Positions 8,052-18,483 of a DNA stretch of 64,000 nt are shown here, one piece after another. Source of the DNA: Planctomycetota bacterium (lineage in GTDB: Bacteria > Planctomycetota > UBA8108 > UBA1146); NCBI GenBank assembly GCA_016776905.1, contig JADHSM010000003.1:184031-248030 (forward strand). Direction: 5' to 3'. Made by a program: the position numbers and the translations under genes. Position 1 is the first letter of the stretch; every line of letters starts with the position of its first letter. A model generated the notes under the pieces. It saw nothing but the letters and a program-made list of their open reading frames with translations, was not told the origin of the DNA and searched no databases.

Positions 8052-11000
8052 ATGCCTGACCCTCAGCCCACAGATCATGCCCGTAACTTTTCCGGCATAG
8101 CCACAGGAGTAACCATGATTCGAAAAATTTCCCTATTGGGCTTTTTCATACTGATGCATGGAACCATAAGCCTTCAACCCATATCTCTTCATGCTCAAAG
8201 CGCGAACTCTGAAAAACCTCCGATTTTCATTCTTCCAGGAACACCCATTCCTGTCGAACTCACGGAAGCATTCCTGAGCAATGAAAATAATGTCGAACAG
8301 ACGCTCGAATTATTAGATCGATTAGAAAAAGAAAATCCGAAATCTAAAACTGCATTGCAAATGTACAGGGCAATATTTCTAAAACAGAAAGATAGAACTA
8401 CGGAAGCTCTTTCAATCCTTGAAGAAATGGAAGCCGCTGATTCCAGTGAAACATGGAAACACCGCGTTCGTTTTGAACGAGCAGAAATACTGATCGAGTT
8501 AGGTCGATTTGGTGAAGCGCAACGTATCATTGAGTCAGAAACAAAGAGGCTTCACTCGAATGAACGGCGAAAAGAACTCGCCCTGATTCTTATAAAGGTA
8601 GGCGACAAGCTTTCTGAAGAACCCGATCCTAATCAGATCAACCCCACACCAAGGTCTCTCGATAAAGCCCATCAGGTTTACAGTCAAGCGGCAGATTTAC
8701 TACCCCCAACAGAGGTTCTTGAACGCGCCATGAGCAATATGGTGCGGTGCTCGGAGGAGCAAAACAGTAGAAATCTGTTTTCGGATTGCAAAAGATATCT
8801 TGAAAACTTTGACTATAAAAACGCACCCTGGGACGAAGGGAATGGAGAAAACTATGTCGGCAAAAGTCTCCTTTCAGTTCTATTGGCGCAGACAAAATCA
8901 ATGCCAAAACGTGAGAAGCGACAAGCTCTAAATGACCTTATCCAACGCATCGATTCCGAGATCATCGACCATCCCTGGCTCGCTCGTTTCTTTGCGAATC
9001 AATCAAAAGATTCGGTGTCAAAAACTCGAAACGAATGTCTTAGAAGAATCATAAGCACTTACAACACTCCTGACCTTATCCTGACGGCAATGAAACGATT
9101 TGTAGCGACCGCAACAGATCACGAAGAGTATTGGGAGATTGATTTCCAAATTGGAAACATACTTCTTCAGGAACAGCTCACAGAAGATGCTTTGCAACAC
9201 TGGATCGGTTTCTTAGGCCGGGTACCAAATTCACTATCTAAAAATCCCGAGAATCTTCCCGCGAAAGCCCAATACAAGATTGGGCGCATACTTTGGACTT
9301 TAGAAAAATACGACGAAGCCATTGCTGCCCTAAAAAAGTATGGAGCCGATTATCCGGATGGGCCCGATTGGGCAGCCGCACAAGATAACATCATCCAAAT
9401 CGAATCCGAATTCTGTGAACGCCTTTACAGAAATAAGAGTTTCGAGGAATGCCGCGCATCCATCGTAAAGTTCTCACAGAAGTACCCCATCGATCACAGA
9501 ACTCTTCCATTGCTCAAACTCTCAGCAATGTCTTTTTCTGCTCAAGCAGAAGAGCGACTCACAGGATTGACGATTGACCAGCTGACTGATTCGACAACTG
9601 TTCAGCAACTCTATGAAAGTTGCATCTCTGAGCTCAGAAAAATTCATGGCAAATATCCAAAATCCATTTTGGGCCAAGAAGCACTCTTCACTATCGGTAA
9701 TATCTTGGAACAGAATCTTCTTAAACCAGAAGAAGCAGTGGTTGCCTACAGGGATTGCTTTGGTGGAGTTAGAGAATTTGACGCAAGGCTAAGGCTGGAG
9801 GCCCTCACCCAAGTCTCCATCGCTGTTGAAACAAAAAAACTACACCGATCTTCTGAAGCCGCCGTTTTCCATCTCGATACGCGAAATATTGAATCCGTAA
9901 CTATCGACCTATTTCCTATCGACTTGGAAACCTACTTTCGGAAATACCAAAGCAGGAAAAATATTGCTCAACTCGACCTTGATCTCATTGATCCATGGAA
10001 GTCATTTGAAATAGAAGTCGAAAACTACTCCAGGTATCGACAGTGTTCACAAGAGATAGAGCTTCCAGTAGAAGGTTCAGGCACTTGGGCAGTGGTTGTC
10101 TCTGCTGATAGATTCAGGGCAACGACATTGGTCGTAAGGACCGACCTTGACGTCATCGTTCAAGCAGGGCGTAAAGAAGTCCTCATCTATGCCCAAGATA
10201 TGCTAAATGACACACCCGCTGAAGAAGTGCGGATTCTGGTAGCAACGCCCGGCCCAGATAACCAGCCCGTGATTAGGGAAGTCGTCACAGGAACAGACGG
10301 ATCTGTTCTGATCAGTTATGAAGATCTTGTCAGAGATGACGATGTTCGGGTCATGGCAATACGAAATGAAGATACCGCTGTTACTGGTTTAAACCTTAGA
10401 AGAACAGTAGTCGCTACGGGACTCACTCCCTTCGGTCGAATCCTGATGGACAAAGCCACTTATAGACCTGGCGATAAGATCCACTGGCATGCCGCCGTCA
10501 GAGAAGTCGAAGACGGACGTTGGCAAAACCCTGCGGGACAAACAGGCAAGATGTCCCTCTTTTCTCCTGATGGAACAATGATATATCAGGAAGAATTTGT
10601 CTATCGTTCAGCAGGCACCACAGATGGAGAATTCTTGCTCCCACCTGCAGCGCCCTTTGGTGACTGGAAAGTTCAAATAACTTCAAAAGGCAAGGCGAGC
10701 CATACCCAATCATTCATGGTTGACGAAACGGCACCCCTGGCTGCTCAATTGAAAATTGAAACAGATAAGACTGTGTATGTCAGAGGAGAAAAAATTCTTC
10801 TCACTGTCGATGCCAGAACGTGGTACGGAGAACCTCTCTCTGGCGCACTCGTGAACATCGAGGTACCGAATAGTTCTGATCAATTTTTTCAACAGCTCAC
10901 CATCGACGAGAATGGCCAAGGGTCAGTGACTATCGATACAAGAACTACACAGCAAAATCAGATATCCGTGACTGCGATATTGGTGACAGAAGGAATTGGG

Positions 11001-14000
11001 AAAGAAATCAGCATTCCAGTACGGCAGCGTATCTGGGAAATCTCTCTCGATGTTCCTCGTCTCAATGGACAGTACTTGCGAGATGAATCAGCACCCCTAC
11101 AAATTTCTACCCGAGACTTATCTGGATCTCCCATCGAACGAGATCTTGAAATTCGGCTTGTAAAGCGCCTGCGTCAGCAGGATCGCTGGGCAGAGAAAAC
11201 CATTTCGGAATTCTCTCTGAAAACAGATTCTGACGGCAAAGGGGAATTACGAATTCCTCTCAATGAATCAGGAAATTTACGCATCATCGCTGAAGGTGAA
11301 GACCGTTTAGGTAACAGAATTTCAGAAGAAATCTCTCTTCGCGTTTCCGACGACGAAGACAGTCGCGGACTTATTTGGCTACTTGAAGATTCTTCTATCG
11401 TATCTGGCGAAACAAAATCTCTACGAATCAACTTGAATGGAGAGAGTGGACCCGCGCTTCTTACGATTCTTGGAGATCGACTGGTAGAACACCGAATCGT
11501 TGAACTTAATAAAGGAACGAATCAACTCGAATTTACCGCCGACAATTCCATTCGTAATAAGGCAACAATCCGATTAGCGCGAATGGATACGAATGGACTT
11601 CACACTGCAGATGCGTTCTTTAAAATTAAGAGAGAGTTAAAGATATCAGTGACGCGCACACCGGAAAGGATTCCATTACCCGGTGAAGAGATTGAACTTG
11701 AAATTTACACAACGGATCTATTAGGCAAACCCGTTCCAGCAGAAATTGCAATGTCGGTTCTCGACTCCGCAGTGGATGATCTTTACCCAAACTGGTTTCC
11801 AAGTTTGTCCCAAACAGGCAATTTCAACCATGATCCCGCAAGGCTGATGTCATTAAGTAGTTCATGCGAGTTTAACTACGCAGGGGTCACGACCGAAATC
11901 AGCCAAGACATTCTCGATGAAGAACTTCGTGAAATAGAGTTGGGTGCCATGGGCGAAGTATTCAACTCATTAACTATTGCAGAAGGCCTCCCAAATCTAG
12001 AAATGGAATCGAGTGGCAGAGGGATTCCGCAACGAAAAATGGTTTCCCGTGATGCTCAAGCACCCGGTCAAGACATGGGTTTGATTCTAGCCGGTCAAGC
12101 CAGTGGCGAGTACGGCTTTCGTCGTGGTCGCGGTGCGCTCGGAAACGAATCCGGAAGTGAAAACCCAGAAACACAACGCGAAAACTATTTGGCTTATTGG
12201 TCAGGGTCACTTCAAACAGGCATTGATGGTAAAACTTCGATCACAATAAAAGTTCCAGAACGAAACACTCAATGGAGAGCTCGAATTCGAGGATTGACAG
12301 AAAACGATCTATTCGGTGAAGCAAAAGAAGAATTCATTTCTAAGGATGTCTTCATTATCGAATCGATGATTCCAAAACGAGCGATGGAGGGTGATACCAT
12401 TTCACCTCGGATTCGCCTATTCAACGATCTTGGATCGGAATCGATAGCAAAACTAAAGATATCGATCCCTATGAAAGATGGCGTCGAAGAAATAGAGAAA
12501 TCGTTTGCACTTCTACCTGGCATTCAAGAAGTGATTCTCGATCCTATACCGCCGTTAGGCCCTACCCCTGTTGTTCCTTATACGGTTTCTATCGAGATCG
12601 GAAATCTTGAGTTTTCACAGCAGGGCTCAATCTCAGTAAATCGCCGAGGCCTAGAATCTATCGTCTCTGAAAATATCCTCATCGATTCAGGAAGCATCGT
12701 CCGAAGTTTAAAACTACCGGGTGCCGATTCAGCCCAAGATAGAAATCTCAGTATCACTTTGGGATCATCCCTTGATTCAAATCTTGTATACCTCGCGAGT
12801 GGAACGAGTTCATTCATTGAACCAAGACGGTCTCACGACAACTCGACCACGGCAGCTCAATTATTAGGTCTTTCAGAACTACTCGGTCGCGTTTCGAATT
12901 CTTCATTACAATCTGAGTCGGGTCTTATCGAATCAATTCGTAATAAAGTTCGTGGTCTTGTTTCGAAACTTGTCATGAACCAGTTCCGTGAAGGTGGTTG
13001 GGCATGGGCCAAATCTAATTCGAAGAACTCACGCTTGATCTCTAATGAGGTCACGGCAGAGGTACTAGAGGCACTGGCAGTCGCTCAAAAATCAGGATTC
13101 ATAGTTCCCTCATCGGTTTTCTCAAAAGCGGTTCCTTATCTCGAAGCACAATTCAGATCGACCAATCAGGGACAACAAGATCTTAAATCTGTTTTCCTGA
13201 GCGCACTTGTCGCATGTGATGCCGGCGACTTTGGCTCAGTAAATCGATTACATAGAAATCGTGATCAACTGACAAATTACGGCCTTGCCGCACTCGCAAG
13301 GTCACTCTCAAGGCTTGATAAAGCAGCGATGGCTCGTGACGTTTCTCAATCGTTGCTCAATAGGCGGAACGCAGATGGCTCTTGGAATGCCCAACCCAAG
13401 AGCAACTCTCACAGCTCTCTTTGTGGAGATTCACGATACATTACAGCGATATGTCTATACTCACTCGCCGTCTCCAGTACTTCATCGACAGAACTAGAGA
13501 CGAGTGCGAAGTGGATTCAAAATAAGCTTCCGATGTATCTGGATCGAGCTTCGAGCGCTTCAATTGCGGCATTGGCTCAGTATCAGGGAGATTCGTCTCC
13601 AGCAGATAAAAACTGTGAAGTCATCATCTTCGTCAACGGAGAATCGACAGGATCTCTCCAACTATCAGGGGATCAATCGCAGCAAGCGGTAAATTATTAT
13701 CTCGGCGATGGTCCTTCAGCGATTGACGTGCAATTAAAAGTCACTGGAGATTTGGGATCTCACGCAATAATTGAATTCACAGGCAAAAATTCAGACTACC
13801 CCAACATTGAAGACGAATACTTCAGAATTCAGCGAGTTGATTATCTTTCGATGTCTCCTCGAATGGATGGCATGCAACTTGATTCCGGTTTCGATATCCT
13901 GAAAAAGTCCGACACGCTTTGGAAAAATCGAGCTCGTAATATCTCAATTGGAGAACAGGCTGAATATCAACTGACCATCAAAGGGAAACCAAAGTTCCTT

Positions 14001-16034
14001 CAGCGAGAATATTTGCGCGTCGATATTCAAATTCCGGCTGGTGTTCACATCGACACGAACTCTATAAAAGGCAACTTTTCATCACACGACATCCGCGGAA
14101 AACGCCTGAGTATTTGGTCTCCATTCTTAAACTCTCTGAATATCAACTTTTCGGTCATCGGATCATGTCCAGGAACCTACTTCATTCCACCTCCCATTAT
14201 TCGCAGCGTCACAGAGCCTGGCAGAACTACGGTAGGAAAGGCCATGACACTCAAGGTCAGACTTCCAGAAGAGGAAGATACCGACGTATACAAGGCCACT
14301 CCTGACGAGATTTACGACATTGGGACACGGCACTGGAAAGCGGATCGTTGGCGTGACGCTCGTTCTACTCTTCAAAACTTATGGGATGACCACTCCAGTG
14401 AATTGCGAAACAATGTTGCTAAGAACGTTGCAAGAATATTAATGCTCGCAGCTGTTGAGGCGGGAGACAATTCCGCCATGGTTTCGTACTTCGAGATTCT
14501 GAAAGAGAGCGATCCACAACTGAGCTTAAGTCTGGATAACTTTATTAGAATTGGAGAGGCATACCGAACATTAGGAGAGTCTGCCAGATCGTTACAAATC
14601 TTCATGGCTGTGATTGAAACAACTTTTTCACGTGACCTCAAAGTGAGTGACGTACTTGCAAACAACGATCCAGGCCCTGCGATGAATCTGTTGATTCGCT
14701 TAACTATGGAGAACCCTCCTATACCAGTAGTCCTTGCGGCAGAACAAAAGTTGGCCGATATGGCTTTAAAGTTCGGCTCGATGGATAACCCTTCTCAAAG
14801 AAAGAAGGGGTTGGACATTGTGCAAATGGCTCTCTTGGGGAGAAACACCCTAGACAGATTCCTGATCCTTTATGGAAACGACCCAACAGCACCCGATGCT
14901 GGATTGAATCTCGTCAGCGCTTTGATCGATCAGCGCAATTGGAAGTTGGCCACCAAAGTTGCATCTGTTTTAGCGGAGAAATATACAGAACCGCGATACT
15001 TTGATTCTTTCCGATACACAGGCGCGGTCGCACTATGGGCCATGGGAGATGACGAAAAAGCTCAAAACTTACTAGAAGAAATAGCTGAGGCAAAATATGT
15101 CACGTCATCCGGCGGAACTCGTCCAAGTGAAAACCGAGATCTCGCAACATTCATCATTGGTCAAATTCACCATGCTGCAAATGACCCCGCCAATGCCGCT
15201 CGATACTATGAAAAAGTCAAAGACCTGTTTACGGATGCCCGAGAATCTTTGCGCCAATTGAATGCACGCGAATTAGACTTGAATGAGATTTCAGAATTCC
15301 GTCCCGGCCAGCCTGTAAAAATCGAATTGAGGTACCGCAATATCGATAGTGCGGAAGTCTTAGCCTACAAAGTCAACCTCATGACTCTTGCTCTAAGAGA
15401 ACAAGACCTATCAAGAGTCACCGAGGTTAACCTCAGCGGAATTTCACCGACTCTCTCAAGAACAGTCTCACTAGGAGAACAGGGAGCTGCAGGAGGAACT
15501 CTTCATGCGAAACAATCCGTCGAAATCCCCATTGAAGATGTAGGTGCATATCTCATTATCGTGAGGGGTGGTGACGTTCATACCTCTGGATTGATTCTCG
15601 TGAATCAAATGCAGATGGTCGTCAATAACGTTGATGAAGATTTACGTATTCAGATCGTTGACCCACTCACAGATGAATTGTTACCTGATGTTCAAATTCG
15701 TGTAATGAGTGCCACCAATAACGGTGTGATTTCCGGAACCACTGATCGAAGAGGCTTGTTCTTCTCCGCGGGTAGCCAATGGGGTTCAACGGTAATAGCG
15801 AGGCGGGACCAAGGTGATTATGCATTTTTCCGCAGTAAGGTCAGAGACCCTCGACAACCGTTCCCCGGTAAAAGACAAGGTCAAAATGATGCTCGCCAGC
15901 AACTTCAGCTGAACGACTATCTCGATAATGTCATTCAATTTAATGGCAGTAACATTGACGCCCGAGATCGAGCCTGGCGCAGCCAAGTCGATAATGCGAA
16001 AGACGGAATACAAATCTTCCAGGCGACCGACTGA
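8052..16034 (+). CDS. Giant TPR/alpha-2-macroglobulin family protein lacking a thioester motif
   Basis: Predicted exported protein of 2660 residues. After the signal region (MIRKISLLGFFILMHGTISL) come helical TPR-like repeats (about residues 60-620), macroglobulin beta domains (for example YRPGDKIHWHAAVR near residue 805 and VYVRGEKILLTVDARTWYGEPL), an alpha-2-macroglobulin core (YWSGSLQTGIDGKTSITIKV near 1380, then RAMEGDTISPRIRLFNDLG), an alpha-toroid-like region (FREGGWAWAK near 1645), further TPRs (about 2080-2400) and a C-terminal beta domain. The CxEQ thioester expected before the toroid region is absent. Bacterial members are thought to trap or bind proteases in the periplasm; without a thioester covalent trapping is unlikely. 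Two starts are possible: ATG 8052 with AAGGAG 6 nt upstream, and ATG 8115 with AGGAG 5 nt upstream directly before the signal peptide; the latter may be the true one. Confidence 0.88.
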   Translation: MPDPQPTDHARNFSGIATGVTMIRKISLLGFFILMHGTISLQPISLHAQSANSEKPPIFILPGTPIPVELTEAFLSNENNVEQTLELLDRLEKENPKSKTALQMYRAIFLKQKDRTTEALSILEEMEAADSSETWKHRVRFERAEILIELGRFGEAQRIIESETKRLHSNERRKELALILIKVGDKLSEEPDPNQINPTPRSLDKAHQVYSQAADLLPPTEVLERAMSNMVRCSEEQNSRNLFSDCKRYLENFDYKNAPWDEGNGENYVGKSLLSVLLAQTKSMPKREKRQALNDLIQRIDSEIIDHPWLARFFANQSKDSVSKTRNECLRRIISTYNTPDLILTAMKRFVATATDHEEYWEIDFQIGNILLQEQLTEDALQHWIGFLGRVPNSLSKNPENLPAKAQYKIGRILWTLEKYDEAIAALKKYGADYPDGPDWAAAQDNIIQIESEFCERLYRNKSFEECRASIVKFSQKYPIDHRTLPLLKLSAMSFSAQAEERLTGLTIDQLTDSTTVQQLYESCISELRKIHGKYPKSILGQEALFTIGNILEQNLLKPEEAVVAYRDCFGGVREFDARLRLEALTQVSIAVETKKLHRSSEAAVFHLDTRNIESVTIDLFPIDLETYFRKYQSRKNIAQLDLDLIDPWKSFEIEVENYSRYRQCSQEIELPVEGSGTWAVVVSADRFRATTLVVRTDLDVIVQAGRKEVLIYAQDMLNDTPAEEVRILVATPGPDNQPVIREVVTGTDGSVLISYEDLVRDDDVRVMAIRNEDTAVTGLNLRRTVVATGLTPFGRILMDKATYRPGDKIHWHAAVREVEDGRWQNPAGQTGKMSLFSPDGTMIYQEEFVYRSAGTTDGEFLLPPAAPFGDWKVQITSKGKASHTQSFMVDETAPLAAQLKIETDKTVYVRGEKILLTVDARTWYGEPLSGALVNIEVPNSSDQFFQQLTIDENGQGSVTIDTRTTQQNQISVTAILVTEGIGKEISIPVRQRIWEISLDVPRLNGQYLRDESAPLQISTRDLSGSPIERDLEIRLVKRLRQQDRWAEKTISEFSLKTDSDGKGELRIPLNESGNLRIIAEGEDRLGNRISEEISLRVSDDEDSRGLIWLLEDSSIVSGETKSLRINLNGESGPALLTILGDRLVEHRIVELNKGTNQLEFTADNSIRNKATIRLARMDTNGLHTADAFFKIKRELKISVTRTPERIPLPGEEIELEIYTTDLLGKPVPAEIAMSVLDSAVDDLYPNWFPSLSQTGNFNHDPARLMSLSSSCEFNYAGVTTEISQDILDEELREIELGAMGEVFNSLTIAEGLPNLEMESSGRGIPQRKMVSRDAQAPGQDMGLILAGQASGEYGFRRGRGALGNESGSENPETQRENYLAYWSGSLQTGIDGKTSITIKVPERNTQWRARIRGLTENDLFGEAKEEFISKDVFIIESMIPKRAMEGDTISPRIRLFNDLGSESIAKLKISIPMKDGVEEIEKSFALLPGIQEVILDPIPPLGPTPVVPYTVSIEIGNLEFSQQGSISVNRRGLESIVSENILIDSGSIVRSLKLPGADSAQDRNLSITLGSSLDSNLVYLASGTSSFIEPRRSHDNSTTAAQLLGLSELLGRVSNSSLQSESGLIESIRNKVRGLVSKLVMNQFREGGWAWAKSNSKNSRLISNEVTAEVLEALAVAQKSGFIVPSSVFSKAVPYLEAQFRSTNQGQQDLKSVFLSALVACDAGDFGSVNRLHRNRDQLTNYGLAALARSLSRLDKAAMARDVSQSLLNRRNADGSWNAQPKSNSHSSLCGDSRYITAICLYSLAVSSTSSTELETSAKWIQNKLPMYLDRASSASIAALAQYQGDSSPADKNCEVIIFVNGESTGSLQLSGDQSQQAVNYYLGDGPSAIDVQLKVTGDLGSHAIIEFTGKNSDYPNIEDEYFRIQRVDYLSMSPRMDGMQLDSGFDILKKSDTLWKNRARNISIGEQAEYQLTIKGKPKFLQREYLRVDIQIPAGVHIDTNSIKGNFSSHDIRGKRLSIWSPFLNSLNINFSVIGSCPGTYFIPPPIIRSVTEPGRTTVGKAMTLKVRLPEEEDTDVYKATPDEIYDIGTRHWKADRWRDARSTLQNLWDDHSSELRNNVAKNVARILMLAAVEAGDNSAMVSYFEILKESDPQLSLSLDNFIRIGEAYRTLGESARSLQIFMAVIETTFSRDLKVSDVLANNDPGPAMNLLIRLTMENPPIPVVLAAEQKLADMALKFGSMDNPSQRKKGLDIVQMALLGRNTLDRFLILYGNDPTAPDAGLNLVSALIDQRNWKLATKVASVLAEKYTEPRYFDSFRYTGAVALWAMGDDEKAQNLLEEIAEAKYVTSSGGTRPSENRDLATFIIGQIHHAANDPANAARYYEKVKDLFTDARESLRQLNARELDLNEISEFRPGQPVKIELRYRNIDSAEVLAYKVNLMTLALREQDLSRVTEVNLSGISPTLSRTVSLGEQGAAGGTLHAKQSVEIPIEDVGAYLIIVRGGDVHTSGLILVNQMQMVVNNVDEDLRIQIVDPLTDELLPDVQIRVMSATNNGVISGTTDRRGLFFSAGSQWGSTVIARRDQGDYAFFRSKVRDPRQPFPGKRQGQNDARQQLQLNDYLDNVIQFNGSNIDARDRAWRSQVDNAKDGIQIFQATD

Positions 16035-16035
16035 T

Positions 16036-16476
16036 CTATTTCAAGATATATTCCAGTGCGTCCAGGACTTGATCAGGATGATCGACAGTCACCTGGGCGC
16101 GCTGGGAAATCTCTTTGAGCGCATGATGAAGTTTGGGGTCACGCACCAAAATCAACGGTTTATCGAGAGCGATGGCGATCCCCGCGTCCATTGCGGCATT
16201 CCATTGTCGGTATTCTTCTCCGAACTGAGCAACAACCACGTCGCTTTTCTGCATCAATACCCGAGTTCTTAAATTATTAAACTGGGATGCGAGTTCGTCT
16301 TTCCAACGTGCTTTGGATTCTTCACCGAGAACATTGACTCCGATGGCATCGGAAAGGGGATGATCATCCTGAGGGCTGACAAAATTAACATCGACTCCTC
16401 GGTCAGAGGCTTGTTCAATTAATCGCCCACGCCAGTCATCGTGAATTTGACCGGCAAGATATACGGTTAAGCTCAA
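16036..16476 (-). CDS. ytoQ: YtoQ family protein
   Basis: A 146-residue protein closely matching the YtoQ family known from Bacillus subtilis: MSLTVYLAGQIHDDWR at the N-terminus, NNLRTRVLMQKSDVVVAQFG, EEYRQWNAAMDAGIAIALDK and LHHALKEISQRAQVTV are family signatures. The fold resembles nucleoside 2-deoxyribosyltransferases, but the reaction is unknown. No signal peptide. Its stop lies one base from the stop of the convergent macroglobulin gene. It lies downstream of the MoxR/DUF58/VWA genes on the same strand with a 27-bp gap, so read-through from that operon is possible. Confidence 0.92.
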   Translation of the reverse strand: MSLTVYLAGQIHDDWRGRLIEQASDRGVDVNFVSPQDDHPLSDAIGVNVLGEESKARWKDELASQFNNLRTRVLMQKSDVVVAQFGEEYRQWNAAMDAGIAIALDKPLILVRDPKLHHALKEISQRAQVTVDHPDQVLDALEYILK

Positions 16477-16503
16477 TTTTCCTCCAACAGCAAATCAGCA
16501 TTC

Positions 16504-18483
16504 TTAACGGCGATGGAATACCGCCCACTCTCCCAATAAACAAATCAGTCCCAATGCGAGCAGGATTCTCCAATACTCACGACGAGACTCACCCCACCCG
16601 CTTATAGAGGAATCAACTTCAGCCCCTCCCAAATCGAGATCTGGCCTAGGTTCGATTCTACTTTCCTCCAAAGACAATAGATTCAACGGAACATACATGT
16701 TGAATTGAAAATCATTGCTGTCTTCATCTTCTGCGGATTCTTTGCGCTGAGAAAGTCCATGGAAATGATGGACACCCAGTTCGTCAATCAATCGAAGTCG
16801 TGCAAATCCTGCGTCTTCCAACGACAAACCCGTTATTTTTCCACTGGGCCATTTATGGTCAAGACGATCGATTCCAACACCCGGCTCTATCTCAAGAAGA
16901 TCTCCCGATCGAAGCCCACTATTGATTCCATTGTTCAATCGCCCCAGATCACGCAATGCTGCATCTACAAAAAATGGAAATGAAGGAGACAAAGGCCAAC
17001 TCGACTCAAAAATATCGAATGAGACCACTAACCCTCGAAGGTTCTTCGTCGAAAACCTTGAAATAATCGATCCTTCTCTGCATTCGACGAGGCCGGACGT
17101 GCCGGGTCTTTTTGGCAGAGGAAAGGTTTTTAAGATTCGTCCATCGAGGGGCGCTAATGATGAAAACCGCAGAACCGGGTCTTCTTTTTTCCAACTGACG
17201 AGACGTGGCGCTTCAACTAACGGAGGCTCTTCCTTCCAAAACTGTTTCGGAACCGCATTGAAGATTAAATGTCCCAACCCTGTGGGGAGTTCGTCTGGAA
17301 CTTCTCCATCCCAGACAGCGACATCAAATTCAGAAGCTAAAGTTTCTGGATCGACTTCGTCATATTCGATTTGGAAAAGTTCCACACTCTCTATGACCAA
17401 CAATGCATTTTCGAGTAGTAAATTTGGGCGACCCACCTGAACAACGCGAAGTTTTCGCATGTTTTCCAGTACCAACCATGCGCTGTCATCGAGAGCGAGT
17501 GCGTCAGAATTGGTAGGAATCCATCGAGCTTCTAACTGAAGAGAAGGCCCCGAAATTGTTTCAAATGAAAGAATCCAACTTTCTTTTCCCTCAAGAGTCT
17601 TTGGTTCTGTTTCTTTAAGAACTTCACCATCCCCGAGCAAACGTAAGACGCCTTCTAGAGGATCGTCTCCTGTATTTTTCAACTCCAACAGAACTTTTAA
17701 ATCACCTTCTTCAGTGAATTCTCTTCGAGCTGCAAATGCAATGATTCCGACATTAGATGAGGAAAAACCAACGCTATCAACAATGACTGGAACCTCTATG
17801 GAGTCACCTTTCCATTCGGGAACGACTCCATCCGATATCAAAAATATTCGAGCGTCCGGCTGATTCGATAAGAGCTCTTCAGAGCCATCGCTTCCGTCTG
17901 TTCCAGCACTTCCTGCCCCAGCAGCGGGAATCAACTCGTCTTGGCGCACAACAGACAAAGCCAACTCCAAGGCGTCTTCGAAATTTGTAACTCCAGAACC
18001 GGGGCTGACTTCATTGACCATACGAGCGAGCAAAGAACCATCTGTCGTCACAGGAGTCAAAACTTCAGCGTTCTCTCCAAATGAGATGAGAACAGCTCTT
18101 TCACCATCAACTTCCTCGATTCGATCGAGTGCTTTTTCCTTCGCGATTTCAAATCGGGTTCGTCCATCTTCTTCAAGGCTGCTCATGCTTGCAGAACGAT
18201 CCAACATGATCACATTGAGCCTTGATGCGTAAATAATAGAACCCGATTCGGGCCTGAGGAGCCCGAGAATCAGGAACAACAAACAAAGCAGCTGAAACAA
18301 CAGAAGAAGGTTTTTCACCAATCTCTGAAATGGAGATTTTACTCTCTGATCTTCCAAAGCTTTTTTCCAGAGCAGAACGCTAGAGACTTCCGATTTCCGT
18401 CTCCGGATTTTCAAGAACCACATCACCAACAACAGTGGAATGAGAATCGCCCAACCTATGAATTGTGGAGCAGCAATATTCAT
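16504..18483 (-). CDS. BatA/VWA domain membrane protein
   Basis: Membrane-anchored von Willebrand factor A protein. The N-terminus carries the BatA-type double membrane segment (FIGWAILIPLLLVMWFLKI and LLLLFQLLCLLFLILGLLRP). The VWA domain follows, with a MIDAS motif D-R-S-A-S in VIMLDRSASMSS and a later LISDGVVP. A long beta-rich region continues to a last transmembrane helix near the end (ILLALGLICLLGEWAVF). An in-frame ATG 9 bases upstream exists, but the ATG at 18483 gives a 4-bp ATGA overlap with the DUF58 gene. Such proteins work with MoxR AAA ATPases in putative chaperone or metal-insertion systems or in envelope stress tolerance; the client is unknown here. Confidence 0.9.
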   Translation of the reverse strand: MNIAAPQFIGWAILIPLLLVMWFLKIRRRKSEVSSVLLWKKALEDQRVKSPFQRLVKNLLLLFQLLCLLFLILGLLRPESGSIIYASRLNVIMLDRSASMSSLEEDGRTRFEIAKEKALDRIEEVDGERAVLISFGENAEVLTPVTTDGSLLARMVNEVSPGSGVTNFEDALELALSVVRQDELIPAAGAGSAGTDGSDGSEELLSNQPDARIFLISDGVVPEWKGDSIEVPVIVDSVGFSSSNVGIIAFAARREFTEEGDLKVLLELKNTGDDPLEGVLRLLGDGEVLKETEPKTLEGKESWILSFETISGPSLQLEARWIPTNSDALALDDSAWLVLENMRKLRVVQVGRPNLLLENALLVIESVELFQIEYDEVDPETLASEFDVAVWDGEVPDELPTGLGHLIFNAVPKQFWKEEPPLVEAPRLVSWKKEDPVLRFSSLAPLDGRILKTFPLPKRPGTSGLVECREGSIISRFSTKNLRGLVVSFDIFESSWPLSPSFPFFVDAALRDLGRLNNGINSGLRSGDLLEIEPGVGIDRLDHKWPSGKITGLSLEDAGFARLRLIDELGVHHFHGLSQRKESAEDEDSNDFQFNMYVPLNLLSLEESRIEPRPDLDLGGAEVDSSISGWGESRREYWRILLALGLICLLGEWAVFHRR

